From Phanerochaete sordida (taxonomy: Eukaryota > Basidiomycota > Agaricomycetes > Polyporales > Phanerochaetaceae), in assembly GCA_019973155.2 (NCBI GenBank), contig BPQB01000006.1:434001-498000 (forward strand): a stretch of DNA of 64,000 bases, read 5' to 3'. The stretch's first letter is position 1. Each line of letters opens with the position of its first letter. This document shows positions 11,000-23,899 of this stretch, in pieces. A program made the translations under genes and the position numbers. A model generated the notes under the pieces. That model had not been told where the DNA came from. It searched no databases and saw nothing but the letters and a program-made list of their open reading frames with translations.

Positions 11000-12720
11000 C
11001 GCATGGCCATGGGGCCGCCTTAAGTGGGCTCCCAGCCTGCACAGGAGCCAGGGGAGCGCAAGACACGACGGGGGCCGCCGCGTGGCAGCACGCTCCTTTC
11101 CTCCTCCGTTCACACTGCACCGTGCATCCTGGCCGTCGAACTACGGCGCTAGCCGCATCTTGAGCCTGCACATCCATCTCTTCCGTCCGCGCGCTGCCGC
11201 CGAAAGGCAGCTGAGCGCTGAGCCTTGAGCTTGAGGGGCTCAGTGATGTATCGCGTAGTCTGCTTGCGGCCCTCGCGTTCCTCGCCCGGGATGTCCTCAT
11301 ATCAATGGATGACGAGGTGCGTTCTTTCCCTGGCATCGCTCGTGTCCAATTAGTAACCAGAGGATATCCTGTCCATCGACGCCAGGCTGTGCACATATGG
11401 TTGTATGGGCACCCATCGCGGTACACTTGGGATTGTACTGAACCTGGAGTTACACTTGTATAGGACTTCATTCCAGCCCTTCAAGATCCTATATTTATTC
11501 ACCCGTTATTATTTTGTCCTGGCCCTTATGTGCGTACACCAACCGACATAAGCCCGCGAGCGCGACGCCCACATCTCACATCTGCGAGCATATTGAACAC
11601 ACGAGCTCTAACATGTAAGGGACCGGTCATCATCGAGGGCACGTCTGCAGTGCTTCTGGTGATCGTGGTAGAGATCATCCTCATCCTACGAAGTGAGTGC
11701 CGACCGTGCGATTGTAGCAGCGCGCTGTGACAGACTGACCCGCTCCGCGCAGTATACGCGATGTACACAGCCAACCGACGGTTGCTGTACGTGCTCGTAC
11801 CCACGTTTGTCGCGCAGATGACCATCATGGCTGCGAGCCTGGGCGTGAGCCTCCCGCAGATGAGGGACTCCGCGCACTGCGCGGATGTCGTCTTCCCACC
11901 GAAATCGTCGCGTACAGGCGCGTCCGAATTTCACTGCATCTGCACACGAGCTCTCGCACTGACGGTGAACACAGCATTGCCTCCGTGGCCTTTGAAGGCG
12001 TGCTCGTCGCCCTGACGCTGTGCAGATACTTCATCGCCCGCGCAGAGGGCTGGGGACGTGCAGGGCTGATGACGATCCTGGTGCGCGACGGCGTCTGGGC
12101 GTTTGTGCTGCTCTTCGGTAGGTCTCCCCTTGTTGTTCTTCATTCTGTTCCTTGAGGCCCGGTGGCTCACCCTCAAACCAGTCGCCAACCTCGCGAACAC
12201 CCTCTTCTTCACAATTGCTCCCGCAACGCTCGCGGCCCTCGGCTTTCCGTGGCTGCTTGCGCTCCTCGGCGCGCTGGTGCGTACCCGCCTTCCCCGGCGC
12301 ACCGCCACCGCCACTGACCGGCGCATGCTGCAGGGCCCGCGCCTCATCCTGAACATCCGCCGCGAACACAAGCGCGCGCTGCCCGACTCCCTCGACGACG
12401 TCGACGTCGACCTGAGCGGGATGACGGAGTACGCTGCGGTCGGCACGGACGAGCACGACGAGGCGAGCGCGTGGTCCTCGCGCCTGTCGCTCGCGTCATG
12501 GAAGTCGTCGCTGTCGTGGCGCCGGTCGAGCATTCCATGGGATCCCAAGGCCGTGTAGCTCGCACGCCAGGACATATGCTGTGGCGCTTGAGTTGCAATG
12601 GAGGGAAGCGAATGGGCCGTCGAAGGGTGCAGGGACATAGAGCCGACTGAGTTTGAGCAGAGAACACGACAATATCCGGATTTGTAGACCGGAATGTCGC
12701 CGACTGTCAGAGTACCTTGA
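11000..12720 (+). repeat. Right arm of the ~1.7 kb inverted duplication
   Basis: Plus-strand counterpart of the minus-strand 200-1985 arm. Similarity spans promoter-side sequence, all exons and introns of the DUF6533-type gene, and about 150 nt of 3' flank. Intron similarity shows this is a DNA-level duplication, not a retrocopy. Confidence 0.85.
11180..12558 (+). pseudogene. DUF6533-type membrane protein, broken right copy
   Basis: Same gene as at 379-1768 with the same introns (for example 12118-12180 corresponds to 819-756). Differences from the left copy: the position of the left ATG is CTG (about 11,169). The Trp of the WDVLITLDDEV signature is Arg (ARDVLISMDDEV). One C is missing in the 'GTCTTCCC' run near 11,895, so the fourth exon shifts frame before its donor site. 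The last exon (about 12181-12558) is still open. A sequencing error could explain the missing base but not the other changes. Confidence 0.7.
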
Positions 12721-13450
12721 CGCTGTCCATGCAGAATTCACCATCGATTCAACATACAGTACTCTTGTGTTTCTAACTACATTCAGGCTTCGCACCTCTT
12801 CTATATCCAGGCATCAGCAGCTTTTTCTTCGACAGTGAACATGAAGCAGAAGTGCTGGGATATTGTATGTATGATGAACACCCGCAAAACCCATATCGTA
12901 GCCGGAACGTCCTCTTTCTTTGAGTCGCCAGATGAAATCTTCCGTCAGCCCGTTGGCTTTCAAGAGATCCAAGATCTCTAGGGTTCCACGAGAGCGCTTC
13001 GAGGTTCATACATGGTGCGCAGGAATATAAAATTAGCTCTATGTGTCAATTGCTCCCCACGTATGCCCCAGAAATACTACGAGAATTTTATGTGCGGTGC
13101 GTGTCAATGCCACGAACATCTGTCAAGACTGGGTCGCTGTTCCGCGTGTTGAGCTAGTACCATGGACATGTGTATTTACTGAAGGATACTATCGAGCGTC
13201 GAAAAGCTGGAGATACTGCATCTGCGGGACTACTTCTGCGGCGACATGTACGCCACTCGAGAAACTTCATGCCTCATTCTTGCCCACCGCCCATCCAGTT
13301 TAGAGGCTCGGCTCATCGTGGCCCGCAACCGACACCGCTTCACCATTGGAGGCGGACGTATCGACCTATCGAAGCGAAGATCGTCTGCGAGCACCCTTCT
13401 CAATGCACATATCTACTTACTGGTTCCGTAAGCGTGCTCTGCGACGTAGT
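12720..13450. other. Intergenic, no gene seen
   Basis: Marks the change from GC-rich to mixed composition. No frame with motifs or coherent splice sites was found. Confidence 0.45.
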
Positions 13451-13457
13451 CATATCC

Positions 13458-14855
13458 CTAGGGCGCTGTTGAACATTTAGGGCACGTGTAGAAAGTAGCA
13501 TGAACCGGCGAGAGAACACGCACGATTATTTCGATTGGCTGAGCCTCCACATCTGACGACGATCCAGCGGCGTCTGAACGAAACTTGGGCAATGTAAGCC
13601 ACTTAATGTCTCGCTCACTGCCCGACAAGCTCAGTGTGGAGCGTATGATGATGGACGTGGGCACGGTGAACTATGAAACTTCATGATTAGCTCAGTTCTG
13701 CGCACTTCTTCAGGGGACGTACGCTGATCTGTGCAATAACAGCTCCCATGACGACTGTGCCATTCTGGTCGACAAGGTACAACGTGAGGATCGCGGCCGT
13801 CGCGGCCGTGAGGAGAGCCCCGGACTCAACCACGGTCCAAAGTATTGCAAAGCGTGTGGAGCTAGCTCCCAAGGACGTCCACGCGGTCTTTGGTGCAATT
13901 TTCCAGACGATAAGCGACGTTGCAAGGAGTTGAATGACCAGGGACAGAGAGTATTGCACCAGAGTCTGGCTAGCCACGGCCGCGATTGACTGTCCTCCTG
14001 AGAGTCTTGCAATGTGCTCGACCGTCGAATATCCACAGGCTGTGCGCAGGGCTCTATTAGTGATAGCAGCAGGACCAAGTGTGGCACGGTCGGTGACGAA
14101 CCACAGGCTGCAAGAACAAGGACGAGCTGAAGCATAGATGAGTCAAACAATACCATATGGAGTGAAAACTCATTTACCAATAATAATCCGACGGGCCGAT
14201 TGCGTCCCAAGACCACATAGCATCGCCATGCCTGCCAGCATCTTTGCGTGAGATAGAGAACGGTAGTATGAGCGGATAGGACCTTCCATGATTGCATCCC
14301 CTAAAATATACTTCAACCCGGAAGCCCTTTATCAATTCAGAGTCCGGATCCTGTATTTCCGGCTGACTACTCACATTGGAAACGAATAAAAATACTATTG
14401 AGACACCTTGCCATCGCTGAGGGCGCGCGAACCAAAGTGCGGTATCTTCTGGGCTTTGGTTGTGTACAATGAGCCCCGAGTAAGCATCTATGGAGAGTAT
14501 AACAAAATCTGTAATCGCAAGGCAAACTGCACGCTGGCTACTCCGATGAGGAGACTGAGATTATCAGCGCAGATAAACGAGATTTTGGATGTGCATCCTA
14601 ACCTTGCACGAGCGGTATTCTTGTTGCACATGAGTTTCACATATGTAGGGTAGATGACCAAGCTGCGTCAAGCATCAGAGAAATTATGGTTTGATAAATT
14701 TCAACAGTAGTGCGCACTTTAAGCCTGGGTAGAGTCGATGGAGTCAGAGCTAGGGTACGAGGAAAGGGAAGATTATGCAAGGACTTACCCAGTAACGGGC
14801 CTACAATAACGCACGCTACTAGAACCTCCCCTGCGGAGGATGTGACGGGTATCAT
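13458..14855 (-). pseudogene. Orphan 7-TM family protein, copy A, probably broken
   Basis: First of five paralogues (A-E). The first exon (14855-14789) encodes MIPVTSSAGEVLVACVIVGP. Later exons show GVASVQFAL, VFLFVSN, ILGDAIM, AWRCYVVLGRNR and a long exon with LATSLIVWKIAPKTAW and LWTVVESGALLTAATA. The last exon has TVPTSIIIRS and stops at 13458. Two lesions: a single-base shift near 14,517-14,522 divides the third exon into two frames, and the donor after ILGDAIM reads GA instead of GT. Copies B-E have neither. Function of the family is unknown. Confidence 0.65.
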
Positions 14856-14869
14856 TTTGGGGTGCTGGG

Positions 14870-16225
14870 TATACTGGTAAGATAGATGGTGGAGAGATAC
14901 GTTATAACTTGATGAAAAACCTATGTCGCGCTGCGAACGGAGTCATAGCCGATGTCTTGACCTGGAATGAAATCTCCGGCAACACATGGGGCACGCACAC
15001 CAGTAAGATGTCCGGCTAGCATTCTCATAAGCTATTACCGCTCGCCATCTATCGATGTGCACGGCCGTTCAGAGCGATGTCCGCTATCATATGAGCTGCG
15101 AACGTAGCATGCACGGCAGTCAGTGTGTGCATGAGCGTCAAGCAGGGCTACGCGTACCGAGGGAGCATCAGAATATCTCGGGCTGAACCTAGCCTCAAGA
15201 TATGTGAGGCTAAGCGTCTGGGAGGCTTCTATCCGATCGTCGCGTAGCCAAGATTCAGGCAAAGCGCCGCGTCTGACTTCTTCAGTCGCCACCGGTCGGA
15301 ACAAGATCTCCGCGAGCAATCCATTAGTTTGCAGCGTAGTATGTAGCAAATTTCACAGACTTGACATCGCACAGATCCCTGATTGCGTGGGGTTAGCCCG
15401 AGGTGGATAGCTAGCCCAAGAAAGCAAAAGTCATGTCCGGTCGCCGGTACCGGTGATATGTCAAGTCGCGATGTGGCAGGTTTCAGGCGCCGTGCGCTGG
15501 TAGTGAACGAGCGCGATCCTTTTAGCGTGCCACCGGAAGCAATGTCCGGTCGCGGCGCAGCCGGACGTGACCTCTACTTCATGGATCACTCGCGTACCCC
15601 CAGGAAGACCGGAGCTGGCACGACTTCCCGCTTGAGGATCCCAGAGCCACGCTCACTTGGAGGTCTAGATGTACTCCATCCTCTTCAGAGACGCCTCCGG
15701 TTCTGGAGACCATGGGCTGTAGGACACTGCGACTGTTTACCAAGATCAAAGCAAGCCTTCGATGTGGCATATATACCCCTCTGCGCGGACCCACTACTGT
15801 GATATGAACAGCCCTGACGCTGTTCTGTCAGATCCTACGGTATGCCTCTTGGGATGAAGAGACAAGACCCGCCGGAGTATGAGAAGTCTCAACAGATGAC
15901 ATAATTGTATCAGAGTCGCACGACAACGGACATGCCGTGGTATACTTGCCTCTCAAAGGTGACCCTGGTCAATTGACGAGCAGGACCGTCGCTACATTGC
16001 ATCGATGCGTATCCAGCCAACACACCGGATATTCACGGACTGTACAAATCGAGCACGGAATAAACCACTGCCTGGTAATAATCGTGTCTGACGGTCGCAT
16101 AGCTGCCCTACCAGCTCAGACCCGGAATGTAATTGAAACTAAAAGCCCTAGACACGAGCTACCCGCTGGTATATACCCGAACCAGCGTGCACACCTTGTG
16201 AAAGCTGTCTGCGCGGGTAAGCCTT
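14870..16225. other. Intergenic, no gene seen
   Basis: About 1.3 kb between copy A and the first O-methyltransferase. Short frames only, nothing recognisable. Confidence 0.4.
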
Positions 16226-16233
16226 TCCATGTG

Positions 16234-18167
16234 CTACGATGGGACGCCGATGACCTTGCACGTGCTGAACGTTGTGCTTTGGTGGACTTGCACGAGCCTC
16301 CAGCCCGTTTGCTCCATCAGCGTGTTCATCTCCTTGACGGTCCGTTCCTTGCCGTTCAGCGAATCCAGCATCTACAGCGGCGAGGTCAGAATCACAACCA
16401 ACATGCGCACGCGCAAAAAGCACTTGCTTGGATGTCGATCTGATACGCAGCCGTCGCCGCGTGACCCATGTTTGGGAGGAGCGGCTTCGGTGGGACGGGG
16501 CGCACAGCGCCGGGGATGTTCTTTAGGTCGTCGTCCTCGCAGGCGTAGGACACGAGGCTATCGACTATGACGAGGTGTGTGTCGGGCGTAGCGGCATTCC
16601 GAAGGTGACGCAGGATCTGCAAGCAGTACTTGTCGGACCAATCGTGTATGATGTTGCGCAGGAGGAAGACAGACGCGTCCGTAATCGGCTGGGGCGTAAA
16701 GAAGTCGTGGACTGCGGGACAATGTCAGACAGAACACTCGGAAGACGTGCTGATGCAATGACCACCAACCTTGCAGCCGGACCTGGCCAGACTGAAGCGC
16801 GGCTGGAAACTGATCAGTCCAAAACTAGGTATGGTAAGTAACGTTTTGCGACCTGTAGGAGCAGCAGCAGCACCTTTTCCGCCTCTTTCACGACCGGTTC
16901 ACGATCTTGAACGACGAAATGAAGATGGGGGCAGTTCCAGGCGATCGTCAAAGCTTGGCTTCCGAGACCTCCTCCGACATCGACCACGATTGCGCCATCC
17001 TTCAAGCCTTTCCAATCGAAACCTTTCGGGAACGATCAGACTTCAAACTGTTGTTGAGGCCGGGTAACGTGTCCACGTACCTTCTAAGATAGCGCTCGGC
17101 GGAGCTACGTTCTTAGAGCCATCCATGGCGATGGCAAAGCGCGCGAGACGGTGCTCATTCCCTTTGCTCTCTAGCCACTCCCACGCAGGAAGATCAGTCC
17201 TGAACGCGAGATTCAGCGCAGTCTGAGTCGGCTCCTGAGACTGTGCAGTGTTGGAGTCGAGAAGAGTTTCAGCTAGATAGGCCGCGGCCTTCATGCCTTC
17301 GTCGGTACTTTACGCTGTTCAGTTGGTAATCGGACGAAGAGCAAGGGACAGCAACGTACATGTGGCCTACACTGGCAGCAACCCCAGTGGTTCCGACATA
17401 CTTTGTCGTGGGACTTCACGACGTGTCAGCCGCAATATAGACAGCGTGAATATGTCAGCCATGTACCTTTCGAGGAGGGCCTTGATGGATTTGCCCGTGT
17501 CCATGGCCGTCGAGATTCGGTTGTTCGTAAAGACGTCCGGTGCGACTTCAACGAATATATGGTTCGTCGCAAGGAGGCGAAGGATCCGTGCTGTTCGAAA
17601 ACGAAGATCAGGGTCGGTCGATATCGCAAGGTTTCGCAGCGAACCTAGCTTTCCGGGGTCGACACAGCTCGCCTTCGCAATCTCGCTGACATGGGCACCC
17701 TACAGTTCATGCCGGTGAGACACATGTCGCAATACTGGGTTTTGACCTCTCACCTTCGGTCCTGCCTCTCTCAGGGCTTCTACAACGTTAGCCTCTAGGG
17801 CTACCCGGAGGGCCGCAGACACTTTGTACTATTTGACAGAGGTCAGCGCAGAATATGTGGAATCCTGAATCAGACGAACCTGGGTCGCGACGGAAACTAG
17901 GCTAGCCATGGGCGAGCGCACCGAGCAGATGAGCTGGTACGCTGCTGAGACGATGAGGCTACATTGTCTGTCTACGTCTGAAGCCATGCGAGCTGCTTCG
18001 GACTCCATGGTCAGCGTGGTGTCAGGCGAGGGAAACTCTTGGCCATTGGTTGTGAGACAGGCATCGATTGCGTCGATAGATTCTTGGATGATTCTTGACA
18101 GAGCGCGTAACTCTGCCAGGGAGCTATGTTGGCTGCTGCTGGGGTCGAAGGTCAGGTCGGAGCACAT
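16234..18167 (-). CDS. COMT-type O-methyltransferase 1
   Basis: SAM-dependent O-methyltransferase of the plant-COMT-like family (Methyltransf_2). Ten exons: 18167-17880, 17828-17754, 17699-17645, 17590-17467, 17413-17360, 17307-17081, 17022-16874, 16809-16770, 16711-16428, 16371-16234; 477 residues in frame. The N-terminal winged-helix dimerisation region includes RILRLLATNHIFVEVAPDVF. The SAM motif is AIVVDVGGGLGSQAL, and the catalytic histidine lies in RNIIHDWSDKYCLQILRHL. The C-terminus is KVIGVPS. The intron before the last exon uses a GC donor. It shares every intron position with the copy at 45.1-47.0 kb; eight of the ten exons have identical lengths beyond the first. Likely methylates a phenolic hydroxyl of the local metabolite (inference). 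Confidence 0.88.
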
Positions 18168-18169
18168 TC

Positions 18170-20170
18170 TGAGGTGGTCCAACGGACGTACGAGTTGGAC
18201 ATCGAGTGGTAGCACAGTAGAATCGCGTGTTTGCCAGTACGCTCCGAGGCCCAGGCTGTATTTTGTGCCGCCAGAAGAAGTGGTCTGAGGGGGCTTGGGT
18301 TTGTATCAGGTAATTTATACGTCCACTGAATTCGCAAACAACGCGCGACTAGGGCTATGATTTAGCATGTGCTACAACATCATAGCTTCCGAGGCTAGGT
18401 ACCTTGTGCGTGCCGTGATCGTAATCCTTCCAGCAGCATAGGTCCCAAGGTTGCCGATGTTCGCCGCGAGAAAACGGTCGATGCGACTCTTGTGCCTGTG
18501 TACATGGCTCCGAAGGGAGACAACAACATATCCTGTCTGCAGGGCCGACCGACTACAGCGGCCTATGAAACAGGAACGGCGCGCTGAGCGCTGATGGCTT
18601 ACTATGGTCCTTGCATTTTACCGTGATCCGAGTGGCCAGAGCTTTCCAAGACTTCTATCCGAGCGATGTGGGGCCGGCGGACATACACATATGAGCAGCA
18701 GCATCAGTGAAGATATGGTGGGCGGCGTGAGCACGAGGACTTGAATCTGATGAAGCAAAGGAAGCTGGTGGCGCGTTTCAACGATGGTTATGCCTGCGCT
18801 AGCAATAAAATCTCCGCAGAGGAAGAGCGGATTAAAGAGTACGTGCATAGCTCCGTGACAGCTAGGGCACTTTCTATGTCTTTGCAGCCGCTTTGAGATG
18901 CTCATCATGTCCTGAAATGTAGTGGCGTTGACACAAAACACGATCCCTTGACCTGCAGCGTTCGGCGGCAGCTCAGCGGCGGTGCGCGGCAAGAAACATG
19001 CTGTGAAGGGAAATGGTGTACTAAACGCAACTAAAAAGCAAGCTAAAAGTTACATGCCTACGATCCGTACGCGAGTCTTTCGCAGAGTAGAGCTGAAGCG
19101 AGGACGGTATCGTGGTCGAGGGCGGGGATGATGAACTTGGAAGACTTCTGGATCCGGGTGCCGGAGGCTCCGTAACCCTAACCTCACGCCAAACCAGCCT
19201 CGGGGCGTCTTCCACGCGCAATTTGTCCACCACCACCATTGCCCCTTCGCATAATGCATTCAAAGGACAGGAACTGTACGGTGCAATTTATGGAACGTAA
19301 CTTCGATGTAGATATATTCGAACTTCGTCGTTTCTGTAGCTGACCGTCGGTACCCTGGCAGCCCGCATTCTGGGCGGTCGAAAGTCGGTGCGGGCGAGGC
19401 AGACAAACGGAAGGACAAGGAATGAGAGTATGGTTGGAAGTAAACCGGTAAAGAGTTAGCTTTTGCCTCTTTGGCGCTGTGCAGCGATGCTGACCATGTC
19501 CTAATTATTCAGTATTTTTCCGACGTCAGGCATTCAGCCTCATAGCCTGGGAGCCGTCCGACGCCTGCAATCAGCGAGCTGGTATTAGAGTTACCTAAGT
19601 ACGCAACCAGAGGATTTATACAGCAGTATTTGCTCATGAAATGCTCCCGCTAGCGTAATCTGGATAACTGACTCTCTCCTGCGCGGGACGTGCGACCGCA
19701 CATCCCTGTCGCTGTCCAATAGGTCTGCGTCGCAGTAGGTTCAATTGAAAGGGCCTCACGTCGCTACATCTAACCATCCTTCGATAGACACTGACGCTAT
19801 TCTTGACAAAGCGCAGAACGTGAGTGCGCTGCACTGCCTCCTCATCTAATTGAGCACTCAAGTCCCCACAGCTGAGTATCAAGCTGCTCGTGCTCTCATG
19901 GGGCGGGGCGCGCGACCTGAGACAGCATGCGCAACAGTGATGAACGTCTGCTTACGAACACATTTTCGCGTCCCTGTACCATTCCACTTAGAGGGGCACA
20001 GGGGCGTGGTGCTATGCGCACGGTCAGCAGTCACAGTTTGGCCGTCCTAGGAGCTCACGGGAGCACTTGAAGCTTCATGTTTGGCTCCGTGTGCCAGTCA
20101 TTCTCAATAAATACCCTTGGAGTACAGGAGAAGCCTCGTCTACGGTGCCGAATTTACCTTTCGCCCGCTA
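18170..20170. other. Intergenic, no convincing gene
   Basis: Two kilobases between OMT1 and 7-TM copy B. A minus-strand frame at 18992-18618 has a CPSCHG motif and a hydrophobic stretch (TPPTISSLMLLLICVCPPA), but no flanking splice sites or family match was found. The rest shows only short frames. It should include the promoter of copy B. Confidence 0.35.
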
Positions 20171-20172
20171 GT

Positions 20173-21730
20173 ATGCCTCCGCCTCAGATCCCTCCCGTTG
20201 CACTGCACGATATTTCTATTTCGGAGACTAACCTCATCGGTGTATGGGCCGAGGGGCCGCTGTACGGTGAGTAGCCCACTGGGTCTGGTATGAACATACT
20301 CTGAACTGTTCGTCGTTGCTGTGCAGGTTTGACGTGAGCGTCATAAGCCATGTCTGAGCTCAGAATTCGCGCTCATAGCAATGGCAGTATCGCCTTGTAT
20401 ATTTGCTATACACGCCTTTTCTCCCACGAGTTGCGCAATCTGCATAAGACGTAGGTCTCTAGCATTCACACACTCTGACATTACGCTGATGGTCCGGTTG
20501 CCAGAATTTTGCTCGGTGTCGCCACCTTCCAAGTTATTCTGGCCTCTGCCCATTTCATCGCCGGGCTGGTCGATCTGATTCGAGGTTTCGTGGTGCATGT
20601 CGACGATGCCAAAGGTCCCAATGGCTATTTTGTGGATCAAAATCGCCCTGCCTACAATGCAGCTTTCTTTTTCTGGGCTACGAACGTGCGCGAATGTGTA
20701 CCTTTCTGCGGTCTTGGCTAACGACGTTTGTCTCTAGTACATCATCGGGGACGCCATGATGGTAGAGCCACTGAGTTGGCTATGCCTAGCAACACTGACG
20801 TTTAATTAGGGTTGGCGCTGCTACATAGTCTGGGGCCGGAACCGCCTTATCGGATGCTTCTACGTAAGCATCCTCCCATTTCACATCGTCTTTGGCCTGA
20901 TGTGCATTTCTTCACCAGATTATCCTACTCATCGGCCTTACAGGCATGTGCCACATTGCTTGATAGCTCGTCCAGAATGGCTGACGCGCTCCTCCAGCGA
21001 TGGCCTACGCGAACTTCGGTCTGATCACCGACTCGAGCACGGCGCCGGATATCTTTGCCGCAACGGGCGTGCACTCCACGATCGCCCTCTTCTGCCTGTC
21101 CATGGGCGTACAGGTCAGCGCGACGGCGCTGATTACGTGGAAGATCCTTCGCGCGAGTCGATGGTCTGCGATGAGCAATAGCACGGCTCGGCGCGCAGTG
21201 GTGTGGACCGTCATCGAGTCCGGCGCCGTCCTGACCGGCGCGACAGCCACCGTACTCACGTTGTTCTTACTCAAGTTCAAGGCCGGTGCGATGATGAATC
21301 CTATCATTACCCAGCTCAGCGTACGTTTCCCTCCGATCTGTAGTGTGCCTTCGCTCACGTGTTTCCCGTGCCTTGGTAGTTCTTAGTGCCAACGTCAATC
21401 TTTGTCCGTGCTAGGATGAAGCAGAGCGAGCCCAGCAGCAAGGCGACGGCGCCGCCTGGGATGCGTCCAAACAACGTCATCCTGATACAGGGCTCTCCAG
21501 ATATGAGCGAAGCGGAGGTACGTATCGCTGTGGTCTACCGATTTATGGCTGACTTTCCGGCTAGACACATGAGCGTTCAAGTGATGGTACCGATATTACC
21601 ATCGCCCTATCAGTGCGTGACGGTGCCCAGCTTGTCTAATTATCGGTGTTGATGGCTTCGTATGACGCAGAACACGGCGGATACCGACGTGAAAACCGAC
21701 GGGACATCAAGCATTTCCTCGAAAGTCTGA
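20173..21730 (+). CDS. Orphan 7-TM family protein, copy B
   Basis: Best-preserved model of the family: exons 20173-20266, 20348-20450, 20505-20685, 20738-20761, 20810-20863, 20919-20943, 20998-21320, 21380-21517, 21671-21730 join in frame to 333 residues. It has seven hydrophobic stretches, including ILLGVATFQVILASAHFIAG, a WRCYIVWGRN motif after TM3 and RRAVVWTVIESGAVLTGATA before TM6. It then has FLVPTSIFVRARM and a short polar tail. Intron 6 needs a GC donor. The architecture is receptor- or transporter-like, but I know of no assigned function. Codon use and GC resemble the neighbouring biosynthetic genes. Confidence 0.82.
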
Positions 21731-21734
21731 CTTT

Positions 21735-22555
21735 AACCCACGGTGAGGAGTTCAAATGTAAGCACGACTTCCACAGCGTTACTCATATATGCGTCATACT
21801 CATACCTCGGAGCGCAGTATAGCGTCAAGCAGCGCTATATAAGTCATACGAACATCTGCCGGGACTGCGCCGCTGTTACGCATTTCGAGCTAGTACTATG
21901 TATAATTGTTCTAAAAAAATAGAAACGAGCTTCGAGAGGTTGGCCACCTAGACTGTGCTCTTCAGCATGCCCATGGCTCTGTGAGATTATATGTGCGGTG
22001 GTCTATACAGCAATGTATCCTTAGTGGTCCCGCGAGCATTTTCTGCGACCTCCTCATCTTCTCAAGGCTCTGCTAGACGTGGAGTAGAGCACTGAACTCT
22101 ATACGAGTCCGCGTATCACTCAGAGATTCGTTCCTACTACGCCAGGCGGGGCTACACAAAGGGTCAGACAGCAAGAGTCTCAACTAAATCTTATAGCTAT
22201 CGCTACTGTTTCTTCTAGCTGTTACCATAACTTTCAGCAAAGCGTCTTCCGATATCAGTACCTCTCTCAGTGGAAGATCAGCGAACGGACGGCGGTGGCG
22301 AAAGGGTTTCAAAAACTTGAGATTAGGACGTCAGCGCCGTGGTAATGGGGCCGCGCATACTGCCCTCCATATCATCTGACGCGAGACGATGAAGTCTCAT
22401 GAAAATGTCAGTCCTCAATGCCGGGAGTCCTCGTAGCTTCAGCAGGCACCCATCATAGATGAAAGTCATGTGCTGAATTGCTGAGTTCCTAAGATCTAAG
22501 TAGACATACACCGTGTGTGTTATCAAACCTAGTGACGTGGGGTGGGAATCCATCT
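21735..22555. other. Intergenic between 3' ends, no gene seen
   Basis: AT-richer spacer between 7-TM copy B and the UbiA gene, which converge. No coding signal. Confidence 0.45.
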
Positions 22556-22561
22556 GCCGAC

Positions 22562-23857
22562 CTAGATCCATATATCGACGATGATACCCAGGAATACGAC
22601 GTAACCCAGGTTATGGCATTGCTGCAAGGGGCAGGATGTGACGTTGTCAGCGCGTGTTATAAGGGTCTCATGCGAGACGCGCGCACCTCGAACATCGCCG
22701 CGCTACTCTCGGCATCGTCTGGCCTCCACATAAGAAGCTGCCAGGCAGCATGCAGAGCCGCTCCCGCGCACCCCAGGAAGTACGGAATGCCATTTCCGTT
22801 GAGACGACCTGCGAAGGCGAGGGCGCTGACGAACCCGAGCGCGAAGAGGGCGTTGATCGTGCGAATATGTGCGCCGAAGAGGCGTGCGGTCGAGCGGATC
22901 CCAGCTTTATCGTCGTCGCTCTTATCTTGCGCCGCGTACATCGTGTCAGCAAAGACCATGAAGCTGCGGTGCATGTGTGGTCAGGATGGCTGGTGGTGGA
23001 GCCGGCACGCGACTCACAGGGTATCGGCAACGCACAGTGCGCGCAGCGCCGGGGTCTCCAGCAGTCCCAGCTTAGAGCCCGCCATTGCCGCCCAGCCAAC
23101 AATGCAACCCCAGCTGCAGGCGACGCCTGTGGAAATCCCGGCTATTAGTGACGGCATATTAGCAAAGATCTAACACCCACCTAGTAGAAGCTGAGGCCAC
23201 CATGTCCATCGTTTGGCCAGAGGGTAGATGATGTTTATTGGCAGTGAGGTTGTCATGATCGCAAACCTGCGTCGACGTGAGCGGCTGTACTCGGAGTAAG
23301 GGCTTATGGGACGTACGCCGTCCGGTTCGTAAGCGAGACTGCCAGGAAGGTCAGAATCAACAAGCCTATGAACATTCCGTAGGCATCTGAGACGGGTACC
23401 ACGCCTGTAACGAGAGGCCTGTTGCGAGTGCGTTCTGGAGAAAGGCAATCAGGGCTTTCTACTGGCAGTTTTCAGGACAGCGGTATGCTATAACGCACCG
23501 ACTTTGACATCTAGGTCGCGGTCGCAGATATCGTTCCAAACGCAGAAGGCGCTGTGGTAGAGCGTAGCGGCGATGAAGAGGATAAGGACATTCTTCCACA
23601 GGGTATCCAAGGACCCGTGTCCACTACTGGCTGCCATCGCGAGGCTCCATCCTTCAGAACGTGATGTATCAGTGCATTGATGGCCTTCATGATATATTGC
23701 ACTCACCGTACGGCCAGTAGATTATGAGGCTACCCAAAGGGAACTTGTGCAGCCGGGTGAGCTGATAGAGCCCGCGAAGCCGAGCTGGAGCAGAAGTCTG
23801 CTGAGGCCCCATAGTTGTCTCCCGTGTGAGAGCAGGAACGGTATCCTGGGACTGCAT
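22562..23857 (-). CDS. UbiA-type aromatic prenyltransferase (intact)
   Basis: Integral-membrane prenyltransferase that joins an isoprenoid diphosphate to an aromatic acceptor. Exons 23857-23707, 23651-23499, 23434-23317, 23266-23181, 23126-23018, 22963-22687, 22621-22562 join in frame to 317 residues, the usual UbiA size. The N-terminal signature is YQLTRLHKFPLGSLIIYWPY. The first Asp-rich motif is NDICDRDLDVKV and the second is ADTMYAAQDKSDD; both bind Mg-diphosphate. Several TM helices follow, ending FLGIIVDIWI. The start is the ATG just before SQDTVPALTR; the upstream region is shared with the remnant at 41 kb. In this context (O-methyltransferases, P450s) a secondary-metabolite role is more likely than ubiquinone synthesis, though a COQ2-like role cannot be excluded from sequence alone. 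Confidence 0.9.
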
Positions 23858-23899
23858 AGGCCAGATGATCAGCGTCGAGCTTGCATTCGCCTACATATA

